The notes under the pieces: generated by a model
What the model was told of the DNA's origin: nothing
Database searches by the model: none
The model's input: only the letters and a program-made list of their open reading frames with translations
Part shown: positions 21,943-34,564 of the stretch, in pieces
Numbering within the stretch: position 1 is the first letter of the stretch
How the letters are laid out: each line of letters begins with the position of its first letter
Assembly (NCBI GenBank): GCA_029216955.1
Contig: JANAVB010003400.1
Coordinates: 14,659,874 to 14,723,873 of the forward strand
Source of the DNA: Iris pallida
Taxonomy: Eukaryota; Streptophyta; Magnoliopsida; Asparagales; Iridaceae
Direction of reading: 5' to 3'
DNA length: 64,000 nucleotides
Program-made: the position numbers and the translations under genes

Positions 21943-23520
21943 CTATGGGCTTAACACCATCCCCCTCGATGATTCTAGGATCAATGTCCTAGACAGACCC
22001 TTCGTCAAGTAGTCTGCAAGGTTCTTTTCTGACTTTATATATTCAAGAACCACATATTTGCCCAATAGGCTCTTTATTGACTTGAAGCGCAGCTGCAGGT
22101 GCCGGTTCATCTTAGCATTCACAGAATCATGCTTTAGTAGTTCTATAACAGATTTATTATCATAGTTTATAGAGATTGCAGGAATAGGATGAATATAAAC
22201 AGGTATATGCATAATAAGATTTCTGAGCCATTCGGCTTTTGTACAGGTAGTATCCATAGCTATCATTTTAGAGTCCATTGTACTTCTGGCTATGATAGTT
22301 TGTTTACATGATCCCCAGGAGATTGCAGCTCCTTCTAGGGTAAAAACATATCCAGTAGTGGATTTCACATCATGTGAATCAGTTACCCAATTTGCATCAG
22401 AGTAACCATCTATGATATCAGGGTGTCTAGTATAATGAAGTTTATAATATAGAGTTCCCTTAAGATATCTAAATACTCTGTCCAAAGCAGTCTAATGTGA
22501 TTGATTTGGGTTACTAGTGTACCTACTTAGTCTCCTAATAGCAAATACAATTTCAGGTCTAGTCCTGTTTGTTATGTACATAAGGGACCAAATCATTTGT
22601 GAATATCTATGTTGTTCTATAGGTAATCCTTCATTCTTCTTGAGAACAACATTACTGTCATAAGGGGTAAGGGCAGGTTTCTTGTCAAAATACTCAAACT
22701 TCCTTAGCATTTTTTCAATTGAATGTGCTAAGGATAGAGTATAGCCCTCTTTCTTTTTTGACACTTTGCATTCCTAGGATCAGATTTGCCTCACCTAGGT
22801 CTTTCATATCAAACTGGTTAGATAAATAATTTTTAGTGTTATTTATCAGTTCCAGTGAAGATCCTAGAATAAGAATATCATCAACATGCAAGCATAAAAT
22901 AACACAACTTTTATTTGTATTTTTAGAATACAAACATTTGTCATATTCATTTGGCACAAAACCAAATTCTATAATGACTTTATCAAATTTGTTGTGCCAT
23001 TGCTTGGGAGCTTGCTTTAGGCCATAAAGAGATGTTACTAATCTGAAAAACTTCTTTTCTTGACCTTTAGTAATAAAACCTTCAGGTTGCTCCATATATA
23101 TCTCTTCTTCTAAATCTCCATTTAGAAATACTGTCTTTACATCCATTTGATGGATCAGCATATCATGAATGGATGCGAAAGCTAGAAGGGTTCTAATAGA
23201 AGATATTCTAGCTACAGGAGAGTAGGTATCAAAATAATCTAATCCTTTCTTCTGGGTAAAACCTTTGGCTACTAATCTAGCCTTATATTTTCTATGGTGC
23301 CATCGGCTCTAAGTTTTCTTTTGAAAATCCACTTACAACCTATGGATTTGCTACCTAAAGGAAGGTCTGCTAAAAACCAAGTATTGTTCTCCATGATGGA
23401 GTTGTACTCATTGTTGATAGGTTCTTTCCAGAAGGGCATCAGGAGAGGATATGGCTTCTTCATAAGTTGAGGGATCACCCTCTATCAAAAATGTGAAGAA
23501 TCCTTCTCCTAAATTCTTTT
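21943..23520 (-). pseudogene. copia-1 reverse transcriptase and RNase H, broken
   Basis: RT start near 23478 (NEYNSIMENNTWFLADLP, then [12 protein letters not shown]). The main RT frame is 22715-23161 with DVKTVFLNGDLEEEIYMEQP, SLYGLKQAPKQWHNKFD and catalytic LHVDDILIL. It is shifted at about 22750 into 22492-22764 (NRTRPEIVFAIRRLSRYTS). RNase H is in 21943-22485: YSDANWV, TTGYVFTLEGAAISW, and a C-terminal EYIKSEKNLADYLTKGL. A stop and frame change separate 22485 and 22492. These are standard Ty1-copia pol motifs. Confidence 0.85.
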
Positions 23521-24745
23521 CAATCCTTTCTCTTTTACTCCTTCTAGGTTCTATGACTTGTTCAGATTAAGAACTGGGTACTGGATCATGAGAACTAGTA
23601 GATGGAATAAAAGAAGGGTTAAAGGAAGATGAAGGGGTTCTATCTTTGAAAGGAAAAATGTTCTCAAAGTAAACTGCATCTCTAGCTTCAATAATTGTGT
23701 TATTAAAGATTTTATTTACTTCAGAATGGGTTACAAGAAATCTATTGACATTACTATCTAGGGCATATCATATGAATACAGCATCTACAGTCTTAGGTCC
23801 TATCTTCCTATTTTTAGGTTCAGGAATTCCTACTTTAGCTAAGCATCCCCAAACTTTGAGGTGATTAATCCTAGGGGTCCGACCTTTCCATAATTCATAT
23901 GGGGTCTTATCATTAGTATTACTGGATATCCTATTAAGAATATAACAGGCTGACAATAAGGCTTCTCCCCAAAGATTATCAGGGGTACCTGAGCTAAGAA
24001 GCATGGCATTGACCATGTCTAAAAGAGTGCAATTCTTCCTTTCAGCAACTCTATTGGATTGTGGTGAATAAGAAGCAGTTACCTCATGAATAATTCAGTG
24101 CTCTTCATAGAAGTTAGTCATTTCATTTGAGGTATACTCTCCACCACGATCTGATCTAAGGATCTTAATCTTCCTATCCAACTGGTTCTCAGCTTCAGAT
24201 TTATAAATCTTGAATCTGTCTAGAACTTCATCTTTAGTCTTAAAAAGGTAGGTGTAACAATACTTTGAATGATCATCTATGAAAGTAACAAAGTATTTCC
24301 TACCGCCTCGGGTCAAGACCCTATTGGAATCACAAATATCACTATGGATAAGTTCTAGGAGTTTAGAATCTCTATAGACAGATTTGAAAGATAATCTTGT
24401 GTGTTTGGCTTGAACACAAATCTCACATTTGTGTTCATCATCTATAGAAGTCTTAGGTATAAGATCTAAGTTCATCATCCTTTTAATAGATCCTAAGTTC
24501 ACATGACCTAATCTACCATGCCAAACATTTGATAATTCAATATTTGCAACAAAAGAGGGATTTGAAATTTTATTCATGGTACTTAAAATAAAGAGTCCAT
24601 CTTTCACAAATACTTTCCCCACAAACAAATCATTCTTAGAGAAAACTACTTTATTTGCCTCCATAACAATTTTGTATCCTGAGGCTACATGGAAGGATCC
24701 ACTAACAAGATTTCTCGTAACAGACGGTATATGAAGCACATCATG
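23521..24745 (-). pseudogene. copia-1 GAG-preintegrase and integrase, broken
   Basis: 24095-24739 holds the pre-integrase zinc-binding block (VWHGRLGHVNLGSI, then CEICVQAKHTRLSF) and the integrase core start (HSDICDSNRVL, then FVTFIDDHSKYCYTYLF and RSDRGGEYTS). 23768-24016 holds the later core (MVNAMLLSSGTPDNLWGEAL, then WGCLAKV). A frame break at about 24020-24095 lies between them. The nested element interrupts this coding unit just upstream, at 24750. Confidence 0.85.
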
Positions 24746-25849
24746 GAGAGTGTAACACCCAGTTTTCTGAAATTGGGGTATTTTTTGAAAATTTATTATT
24801 TTTATTATTTATTAGAGGTACTTTAGTCATAATATGATTTTTGGGTGATTTTAGTTAAGTTAAACTATTTTCAAAGTCATGACTTATGACTTTGTGATTT
24901 TGTTAGTATAACTTAGTGTTAACCCTAGTTATTCCTTAAACTAGAAGTTGCCATGATCATGTGAGCCTAGCCATAGGTTTAGAACATCAAATTAGGGCTT
25001 TTTAGCCTAAAGGGTATTTTGGTAATTTTCTAGGATTTATTTAGAATTATTTGGATTTATGTGTTTTTATTATTATTTAATTATTGATTAGTGTCATGTT
25101 AGTCCCTAACCTAGTTTAGCACTAATCTAGAGGTTAGCTACTAACCTAGAATGATAAGGGGATAGATATTAGTCATGGGTTAAAGTAGGATAAATATCTA
25201 GATATTATACATATGATATTTTCCATGAATTACTCAAAATATCCCAACCTTTACACCAAAGTCCTTGACTTCTCCATGAAGGAAAGCCAAGGACACCCCC
25301 CTTGCTATGGCCGGCCATGGGGTACCCTCTAGCCCTACACCATCCTATATTAACCCATTGTATTCATTCATGTTCATTTTACATGAATTTAATCCTACAA
25401 AATCCTATTTTCTTCAAACACCCATAACTTGATCAATTTTGATCCAAATCACCTCTAGTTTCTTGCATTGGACTCCCCTACACTAGAGGGTACTAGTTAG
25501 GGCCTGCTATCAAGGATTTTGTGAGCTTTGGGCATCACCAAGTTGAAGTGGACACCCCCCTCTCCTTATTTTTCCATTGGATTTGCATCAATAGGTAAAT
25601 ACCCTCAAACCATGTTAATATTGTGTTTTCTCTTCATATTTGCATGCATCTAGGTACCAGGGAACTGTGGGTCAAGTTTGGTGAAAATTAGAGTCGGTTT
25701 GGTGTCGGTATCGGACACGTATCCTAAGCTAGAAAACCTTGTTTGATGAAATGCCACAAAGGAAGTGTTTTTGTTAAAATGTGAAACAAATTATATTTTC
25801 TGGTAGCCCTAGACTTCTAGGTCACAACCCTAACTTTCTGAACACATTT

Positions 25850-26510
25850 TCGAGTCGTGTCCGTGTCCAAAACGGACACGAACTCACTACACGTGGCTCG
25901 CGCACAGTGCCCTGCTACCACACCCTTCGTGCGCACTGCACAGGGCACTTCGACACACCAAAATTGGTGGACACGAGGGGGCAATGTCTGCGAACATGCT
26001 TCCAAAGTTTCACGATGTGTTGTTTTGTATCGGACACGAAATCCGGGCCGCACTGGCCACACACGCGCACAGTCCAGTCGAAAATTCGACTTAGACACGC
26101 GACTCGTATCGCATGGACACGAGTCGAGGACACCTCGTGGTGACACGAGTGTGTAGCCCAACACGTAGGCTACACGTGGGCATGACCATGAGGCCCCACG
26201 TGGCTCGTGTCGTGTCCACGAGACGTGTGCATCTCTGCACGACGCAGTAAAAACCGCGCGTATCAGTCGAGTTTCCTCGACTGATACGGCTCTCGTGTCG
26301 ACGTTGTAGGACACGTGGACATGTAACAGTGTGTCCATCGTGTAGCCCTATATATGGGCTACACGTGTGTGTGACCACGAGACATGTCGTGTCTCGTGGT
26401 GTGTCCACGAGACACGTGAACACGTGCACGATGCTGTGTACGTGTTTGTCTATCCTAGTTTACCCGAGTGGAGTTTTTGTGAGTTTGGACACGTTAAACC
26501 GTGTCGTGTC
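25850..26510. promoter_or_regulatory. CACGTG/ACACGAG-rich island in the LTR
   Basis: A GC-rich block in an otherwise AT-rich LTR. CACGTG (G-box, palindromic) occurs about seven times (for example near 25898, 26177, 26199, 26310, 26357, 26416 and 26424). GACACGAG and GTGTCCACGAGACACGTG-type inverted words are dense. Equivalent blocks lie at about 32615-33290, 54090-54750 and 60750-61430. Open frames of up to 179 codons here on both strands are composition-driven and have no recognisable domain. Function is inferred only from G-box resemblance. Confidence 0.5.
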
Positions 26511-26997
26511 AGGTACCTAGGACACTAGAGTACATATGGGGCATTAGTTACCAACCACTAGTTTCGAGTCTTAGCTCGTATTGGTGTGAGAAATCGGGTT
26601 ACCCTGTTTTCCTAGGCACAGCCCATTATTTCCTGATTTGGGATTAATTTCCAGTTTTGTAAAAATGAATTTCAAATCTATTTTGATTATGATATATGCA
26701 TGTATATGTGTATTTCAGTGTATATACATGTAGTATATATGTATGTGAGTGTGTAGGTGAGTTTTGGGGATGTTTAGTTGTGTATATTGGTAGTTGTGTA
26801 CATATATACATATATATGTATATATGTGACTGTGTGTGTGTGTTTGGGGACTGTCTTCAGTTTCCAGAAACTGAGAACAGCCCCCCCCCCCCCCCATTTC
26901 CTGTGTGTGTCTTTCCCTCTCTCTCACTGTTTTCTCTCACTCTATGTCTCTCTCTAACTTTCCTCTCTCTCTATATATATGTTTATATATATAGGTT

Positions 26998-27076
<79 letters not shown>

Positions 27077-27308
27077 CATTAGATCACTGTGTCATTATAT
27101 ATATATGTGAGTATGGGTTTGTATATATATAATGTATCCCATATTGGTATATAGGTATTAGATAGATGTGTATATCTATATATATAGATATATAGATATA
27201 TATATATATATATATATGACTTCTAAGATATAGGTTTATAAGGAAACCTATAGGTTATCAAGCCTATGGCCTAGGTTACAAGCCTATGGCATTAGAGGCT
27301 AACTCAAT

Positions 27309-27748
27309 TTGACCTAATGACCAAAAACACCTACTAGTTGACCTTTGTTGACCATGGTTGACTAAAGTCAACTATTGGTCAAACTATGGCCTAATTGACC
27401 AAAAATGACTAGTTTAACTAGTCTGACCATGTTTGACCTAATTACCTCATTGACTAGTCTTTGTTTGACCTAATTACCTTACTGACTAGTCTTTGTTTGA
27501 CCAATACCTTAGTTGGTCTAAGTTTGACCTAGACTTGACCCAGATTGATCATGTTGACTAGTATTTGACTAGTTTGATTAGAATATTGACCAAGAGTTGA
27601 CTTTGACCTAGATTTGACTAACCTTGACTTGTTTGACCTTGTTTGACTTTATTTGACTTAGTTTGATTTCTTGTGACCTAGTATGACTTCCTGTGACCCA
27701 GTTTGACTATTAGAGTTGACCAAGAGTTGACTTTTGACCAGATTGACC
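27309..27748 (+). promoter_or_regulatory. TTGAC (W-box) array in TR-GAG A left LTR
   Basis: By eye about 26 copies of TTGAC in 440 bp on the + strand, essentially all followed by C or T, which makes them W-box cores (TTGACY), the known binding site of WRKY transcription factors. Spacing is irregular. Two more occur as GTCAA on the other strand near 27370-27385. The array is intact in all four LTR copies in the window. Confidence 0.6.
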
Positions 27749-28371
27749 TAGAATCATGTAGTATGCATTGTATACTTTATTTTTATCATTGTGGATACAT
27801 TGTGACTTGTATTGTTCTGATTAGGAGCCATACACCTCTCCTCAGACAGCATATTCTCTACAGACATTCATACAGCAGGCGAGTACATTCTCTGACCGTT
27901 TCATATTTGCCAGGATTTATATTCTTGCTCTAGATTACTTTCCTTGATGCTGACACGATTGTTATCACGGATTGGTACTATATGGATCTTTTCATGAGAT
28001 GTTATCCCCCTCGGGAGCATCAGATACAACATGTTTGTGCTTTTCACGAATCATCATGTATCTCTATGCTTTCATAGGTTCACGAATCGCTTGTGACTCA
28101 TGTACTCTTATGTTCACAGAGCCTCTTATGAATCTCCTATTTATGGGCTTATCACGAATCTTAACATAACTTGAATGGATCCTTGTGTATTGATTGGGGA
28201 TGGGGGAGTGGAAATAGTCATGTGGATATTACCCCAGTAGCTATAGTCATGAATCACTCTTAGTTGTAGCCATGAATCTCCTATGCCATTTCACATGTCT
28301 ATATTTTACTCTGACTCACTAGACACTACTAGTTCTCTATTATAGTAGATATTTCATTACAGTTATCTCTT

Positions 28372-28623
28372 TTGCTACATGTATCTTCCTTCAGTGTTTC
28401 CTGTATTTTACTCTATTGTATGCTTTATATTTCCTATCATACTATGCACTGCGTGAGATGTATTGTGCTCGTTCCTGTCCTGACTGAACCTGTTGAAAAT
28501 ATTACAGAGGATGAGGATGAGGCCCTGGTGTCTACCTATTATGGAGCAGGACTAGATGATACTTATGTTGTGGACCCTCAGCAGGATCCACCTGCAGCTG
28601 AGGATGTTGCCCCAGTAGTCTAG
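28372..28623 (+). CDS. Conserved short acidic reading frame inside LTR (A left)
   Basis: Open frame of 83 codons ending at TAG 28623. The C-terminal half is acidic and protein-like: NITEDEDEALVSTYYGAG, then DDTYVVDPQQDPPAAEDV. The same frame recurs at 35188-35439 and 63283-63525; in the copy at 56572-56821 a one-base loss breaks it. The N-terminal hydrophobic half may be non-coding upstream sequence, so the start is uncertain. No family recognised. Confidence 0.35.
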   Translation: MLHVSSFSVSCILLYCMLYISYHTMHCVRCIVLVPVLTEPVENITEDEDEALVSTYYGAGLDDTYVVDPQQDPPAAEDVAPVV

Positions 28624-29007
28624 GCTAGTTTAGCTAGACAGTCTTTTCTGTATTATCATTTTGTCTCACATCTGAGTTGTATTTTGAGATGTGGAGATGT
28701 ATAGACTCTTAGACTTATTGTATTATGAGTTGTCATTCTGATGTTATGTTATCCTAGACACTTGGACTTATTTCATCTATTCTACTGTTCTCTTTGAGTT
28801 ACTGTCTATCTATCTATCTTTCATTCTTCTACCTAGATGTGATTGAGATTGTTTTCTGTTTGTCACCTCCATTCGGAGAGTATAAACTGTACAGGTACTT
28901 TATATTTTTAGATGATTGACCTAGGACAGCGTTCTACCGCCGACACTGCGGCGTAGGCTGGACGTACCCACTTCTCGTGCCCTTACTCTAGGGTGCGGGT
29001 CATGACA

Positions 29008-29255
29008 CGTTTTTAGTGGTGGCCCATGCAGGTCCTGTTTATGTAGTGGTATTCGAACTAGAGTATCACTACAGCCTGCGATAGGATTTGAGGAATAGGC
29101 TTAGAGAGAGTGGATACTCAATCACAATTAGGAAAAATTTTCCATGGATTTGAATCTACTGACTTTTGTTCAAATCTGTATAATCTATTTCATATTGTCC
29201 TTTGATACTATCATCCTTGTACCGTTATTGACTTCCTTATTGATCTGTCTTCAGG
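29008..29255 (+). other. TR-GAG A leader; primer site not clear
   Basis: Between the left LTR and gag ATG 29256. A possible decayed primer site TGGTATTCGAAC lies at about 29046, some 40 nt past the LTR; it shares only part of the tRNA-iMet complement TGGTATCAGAGC. No other primer match was recognised. Confidence 0.4.
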
Positions 29256-30748
29256 ATGGTGGAGACACGATCACAGCGTCTCGGTCCAGGTGACACCATT
29301 GAGAGGTCTGCCACCTCTCGTCCAGCTCACCAGGACCCGGGACCACAGCTCCCCTTACTCCAGCTCATGTGGGAGCTTCTGCCACATTTGGGGGTGCACC
29401 TCTACTTATTCGGAGGACCATCCCAGCTACCCCAGACATGCCCTCCCCCGCAGTTTCGTCAGCCACAGTTTCAGCAGCACCAGCAGCAGTTCCAGCCGCC
29501 AATGCCATCTGGATTAGTGGATGCTGCACAGATGTTTTCATACTTCTAGCATTTCCTAGAGACGCAGCAGGCCCAGCAACAGCAGCATACGACGGAGTTT
29601 ACCAGGGCATAGATGAGGTCCATCTGCTGGCTAGAGCGACGGTGGGGAGGTTGGCTGTCCAGCCACAGGGAGGATTGGGACAGCCGCGACAGCAGAGGAT
29701 TCCGGGCATTCAGGACTTCAAGAAGATGAACCCCAGGGACTTCTTGGGGACAGAGGGGATTCTTTATGCTGATGACTGGATTGAGCACATTGAGGAGATT
29801 TTCCGACTGGCAGAGATTCCAGCCGGACTACAGATAGAGGTAGCAGCCAGCCAGATGCAGGATCTTGCCCGTACCTGGTATCAGACGGACCCGAGAGTAG
29901 GCACTCCAGGGCAGACATGGAGAGTTTTCAAGGAGCTCTTCAAGGGGAAGTTTTTCCCGGATCAGGCAGTCGGTGCTTTGGAGACCCAGTTCGAGAACCT
30001 GGTTCAGGGGAACCAGACTGTAGAGGAGTATTCCGGTGAGTTTTGCCGGTTGAGCAGATTTGTGGAGGGCCTTAGCGAGACAGCAAAGGCGAGGAGGTTC
30101 AGGAAGGGCTTGGTCAAGGAAGTCAAGTCCTTGACCAAGAGTGACAGGAATGCCACCTTTGAGGAGATTCTGGCAGGAGCGATGGCAGCTGAGGACGATC
30201 TTGAGCTGAAGCTCAAGAGGGGCCGTGATACACAGGGAGCAGGCAGCAGTGGAGGTCAGGCCAAGAGGCCTCACTATCAGCATCAGCAGAGGCAGCCACA
30301 GCAGTATCAGCAGCCGAGGCAGCAGCAGCAGGCCCCGAGACAGCAGACTACCAGTTGTCCCTACTGTAAGAAATCGGGACATAGATGGGGAGAGTGCAGG
30401 AAGAGGTTGGGCTGGTGCCTACTATGTGGGGCAGCGGACCACCAGCTCAGGGAGTGTTCCCAGTTCACAGGCAGAGTAGCACAGGGAGCAGCACCAGGAG
30501 CAGGAGCCAAGGCTCCGGTAGGACAGCAGCAGAGAGGACCGTTACAGCCACAGCAGCAGAGATTTTTACAGTTTCAACAGCAGGCTGGAAGAGGTCAGCA
30601 GGGGCGTGCTTACGCCATGACAGTTGAGGATGCTCAGGCAGTTGGCGATGTGCTTGCAGGTTCTGTTCTTTTAAATTCCATTCCTACCTTGCTTCATTAT
30701 ATCTATCTTGAAATCCAATTCCATCTGCTCCTACCTGTTCTATATTAG
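29256..30748 (+). pseudogene. TR-GAG A gag-like protein with two zinc knuckles, broken
   Basis: Retrotransposon Gag. It starts MVETRSQRLGPGDT (29256). A TAG at 29547-29549 (CAG in copy B) and frame changes divide it. The main frame 29369-30748 carries the gag core (IQDFKKMNPRDFLG, DDWIEHIEEIFRLAEI, FKELFKGKFFPDQA, QGNQTVEEYSGEFCRLSRFV), then a Gln-rich stretch, CPYCKKSGHRWGEC and CLLCGAADHQLREC (both CX2CX4HX4C). It ends with AYAMTVEDAQAVGDVLAGSV, the usual start of a gypsy protease, then unrelated sequence. So pol was lost exactly at the protease boundary. Confidence 0.8.
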
Positions 30749-31517
30749 TGATCAGTTTTGACCTGGTAGTTCTTTTATTTTGTCGATTGTTTGTTTGTTT
30801 CTTCATCTCTTACTTAGGAGTAGGAGTAGGAGTAGGAGTAGTTTAGTTGTTAATATAATTCTTGACTAACTTCCTTGTCAAGAATTTTCCTCTTAAATAT
30901 ATTAATGTATATATGCTATATTTTTTTTATAGAGTAGCTCTGACCATAGAATGGTAACCCTTTTAGCCCTGTGATTTATTGTTTCCTTATCTTCCTAGTC
31001 TATACCTATGACTAGGACTGTCCCACCTAACCTGTCCTTTATACTACTATTTCATCACGATTTTTGGTTCAATTTAGGCCATAGATCTTTCCCACTCTAA
31101 ATTATGATCACCGTAGACACATTACCGTGACTTTTAAATTAAGAGCACAAGACTAGTTGTTTTCTCAAAACTGACTTCACATACATGACCTAGACATGAC
31201 ATACGACCTTAGTGTCCCACTCAGGCATACCATCGTATGCTTCATTTACTTAGTACGATTTTCCTGACCCGAGGCTCCATCCTGATTTACCCCATAGAGT
31301 TACTTTTGATTTCGATTTGAATTAAGGACACCTTATGACCTAAAACTGCCAACCAATTTTTGGACATGACCCAGTATAGGTCTACTACCCATATTTTGCT
31401 TGTTGACCTTGTATGTTGCCTAGGTAGTGGCTTCGACCCTGATTGTTGGAGGTTTGACCTAGGAGGAGTACGATCATCTAAATTTCGAGGACGAAATTAT
31501 TTTAAGGTGGGTAGACT
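30749..31517 (+). other. TR-GAG A 3' internal non-coding region with polypurine tract
   Basis: No pol coding. Contains a short (GGAGTA)n run at about 30815-30840 and ends with AAGGTGGGTAGA (about 31504-31515) next to the right LTR start at 31518, the likely polypurine primer. Confidence 0.65.
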
Positions 31518-33777
31518 TGTAACACCCAGTTTTCTGAAATTGGGATATTTTTTGAAAATTTATTATTTTTATTATTTATTAGTGGTACTTTAGTCATAAT
31601 ATGATTTTTGGGTGATTTTAGTTAAGTTAAACTATTTTCAAAGTCATGACTTAAGACTTTGTGATTTTGTTAGTATAACTTAGTGTTAACCCTAGTTATT
31701 CCTTAAACTAGAAGTTGCCACGATCATGTGAGCCTAGCCATAGGTTTAGAACATCAAATTAGGGCTTTTTAGCCTAAAGGGTATTTTGGTATTTTCTAGG
31801 ATTTATTTAGAATTATTTGGATTTATGTATTTTTATTATTATTTAATTATTGATTAGTGTCATGTTAGTCCCTAACATAGTTTAGCACTAATCTAGAGAT
31901 TAGCTACTAACCTAGAATGATAAGGGGATAGATATTAGTCATGGGTTAAAGTAGGATAAATATCTAGATATTATACATATGATATTTTCCATGAATTACT
32001 CAAAATATCCCAACCGTTACACCAAAGTCCTTGACTTCTCCATGAAGGAAAGCCAAGGACACCCCCCCCTTGCTATGGCCGGCCATGGGGTACCTCCTAG
32101 CCCTACACCATCCTATATTAACCCATTGTATTCATTCATGTTCATTTTACATGAATTTAATCCTACAAAATCCTATTTTCTTCAAACACCCATAACTTGA
32201 TCAATTTTGATCCAAATCACCTCTAGTTTCTTGCATTGGACTCCCCTACACTAGAGGGTACTAGTTAGGGCCTGCTATCGAGGATTTCGTGAGCTTTGGC
32301 CATCACCAAGTTGAAGTGGACACCCCCCCTTCTTATTGTTTTTCCATTAGATTTGCATCAATAGGTAAATACCCTCAAACCATGTTAATATTGTGTTTTC
32401 TCTTCATATTTGTATGCATCTAGATACCAGGGAACTGTGGGTCAAGTTTGGTGAAAATTAGAGTCGGTTTGGTGTCTGTATCGGACACGTATCCTAAGCT
32501 AGAAACCCTTGTTTGATGAAATGCCACAAAGGAAGTGTTTTTGTTAAAATGTGAAACAAATTATATTTTCTGGTAGCCCTAGACTTCTAGGTCACAACCC
32601 TAACTTACTGAACACGTTTTTGAGTCGTGTCCGTGTCCAAAATGGACACGAACTCACTGCACGAGGCTCGCGCACAGTGCCCTTCTACCACACCCTTCGT
32701 GCACGCTGCACAGGGCACTTCGACACACCAAAATTGGTGGACACGAGGGAGCAATGTCTGCGAACATGCCCCTAAAGTTTCACGATGTGTCATTTTGTAT
32801 CGGACACGAAATCCGGGCCGCACTGGCCACACACGTGCACAGTCCAGTCGAAAATTCGACTTAGACACGCGACTCGTGTCGCATGGACACGAGTCGAAGA
32901 CACCTCATGGTGACACGAGTGTGTAGCCCAACACGTGGGCTACACGTGGGCATGACCACGAGGCCCCATGTGGCTCGTGTCGTGTCCACGAGACGTGTGC
33001 ATCTCTGCACGTCGCAGTGAAAACCGCACGTATTAGTCGAGTTTCCTCGACTGATACGGCTCTCGTGTCGACGCTGTAGGACACGTGGACACGTAACAGT
33101 GTGTCCATCGTGTAGCCCTATATGTGGGCTATACGTGTGTGTGACCACGAGACGTGTCGTGTCTCGTGGTGTGTCCACGAGACACGTGAACACGTGCACG
33201 ATGCTGTGTACGTGTTTGTGTATCCTAGTTTACCCGAGTGGAGTTTTTGTGAGTTTGGACACGTTAAACCGTATCGTGGTGTCGTGTCAGGTACCTAGGA
33301 CACTAGAGTACATATGGGGCATTAGTTACCAACCACTAGTTTCGAGTCTTAGCTCGTGTTGGTGTGAGAAATCGGGTTACCCTGTTTTCCTAGGCACAGC
33401 CCATTATTTCCTGATTTGGGATTAATTTCCAGTTTTGTAAAAATGAATTTCAAATCTATTTTGATTATGATATATGCATGTATATGTGTATTTCAGTGTA
33501 TATACATGTAGTATATATGTATATGAGTGTGTAGGTGAGTTTTGGGGATGTTTAGTTGTGTATATTGGTAGTTGTGTACATATATACATATATATGTATA
33601 TATGTGACTGTGTGTGTGTGTGTTTGGGGACTGTCTTCAGTTTCCAGAAACTGAGAACAGCCCCCCCCCCCCATTTCCTGTGTGTGTGTCTTTCCCTCTC
33701 TCTCACTGTTTTCTCTCACTCTATGTCTCTCTCTCACTTTCCTCTCTCTCTATATATATGTTTATATATATAGGTTT

Positions 33778-33867
<90 letters not shown>

Positions 33868-33995
33868 TATATATATTTTGCATTAGATCACTGTGTCATT
33901 ATATATATATGTGAGTATGGGTTTGTATATATAATGTATCCCATATTGGTATATAGGTATTAGATAGATGTGTATATCTATATATATAGATATAT

Positions 33996-34035
<40 letters not shown>

Positions 34036-34124
34036 CTTCCAAGATATAGGTTTATAAGGAAACCTATAGGTTATCAAGCCTATGGCCTAGGTTACAAGCC
34101 TATGGCATTAGAGGCTAACTCAAT

Positions 34125-34564
34125 TTGACCTAATGACCAAAAACACCTACTAGTTGACCTTTGTTGACCATGGTTGACTAAAGTCAACTATTGGTCAAAC
34201 TATGGCCTAATTGACCTAAAATGACTAGTTTAACTAGTCTGACCATGTTTGACCTAATTACCTCATTGACTAGTCTTTGTTTGACCTAATTACCTTACTG
34301 ACTAGTCTTTGTTTGACCAATACCTTAGTTGGTCTAAGTTTGACCTAGACTTGACCCAGATTGATCATGTTGACTAGTATTTGACTAGTTTGATTAGAAT
34401 GTTGACCAAGAGTTGACTTTGACCTAGATTTGACTAACCTTGACTTGTTTGACCTTGTTTGACTTTATTTGACTTAGTTTGATTTCCTGTGACCTAGTAT
34501 GACTTCCTGTGACCCAGTTTGACTATTAGAGTTGACCAAGAGTTGACTTTTGACCAGATTGACC
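34125..34564 (+). promoter_or_regulatory. TTGAC (W-box) array in TR-GAG A right LTR
   Basis: Same array as at 27309-27748, with the same motif order and only single-base differences (for example GATTTCCTG for GATTTCTTG). Confidence 0.6.

Larger units (their letters stand above)
24751..29007 (+). repeat. TR-GAG copy A, left LTR (4.26 kb)
   Basis: Starts TGTAACACCCAGTTTTC, ends GGGTGCGGGTCATGACA. Modules in order: AT-rich head; CACGTG-rich GC island (about 25850-26510); poly-C, CT and (TA)n runs (26880-27075); TTGAC array (27309-27748); a conserved short acidic reading frame (to 28623); and a tail with hairpin-prone CCGCCGACACTGCGGCG. The extreme LTR length is unusual even for gypsy elements. 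Confidence 0.9.

Noticed and set aside
25817..26429. Several open frames of 72-173 codons on both strands of the LTR GC island (repeated in all four LTRs)
   Set aside because: Frames are open on both strands at once, which reflects stop-poor GC-rich composition; no domain and no consistent frame among copies.
29546..30382. Minus-strand open frames opposite gag, up to 184 codons
   Set aside because: Shadows of the gag gene; they carry no recognisable domain and the sense strand explains the sequence.
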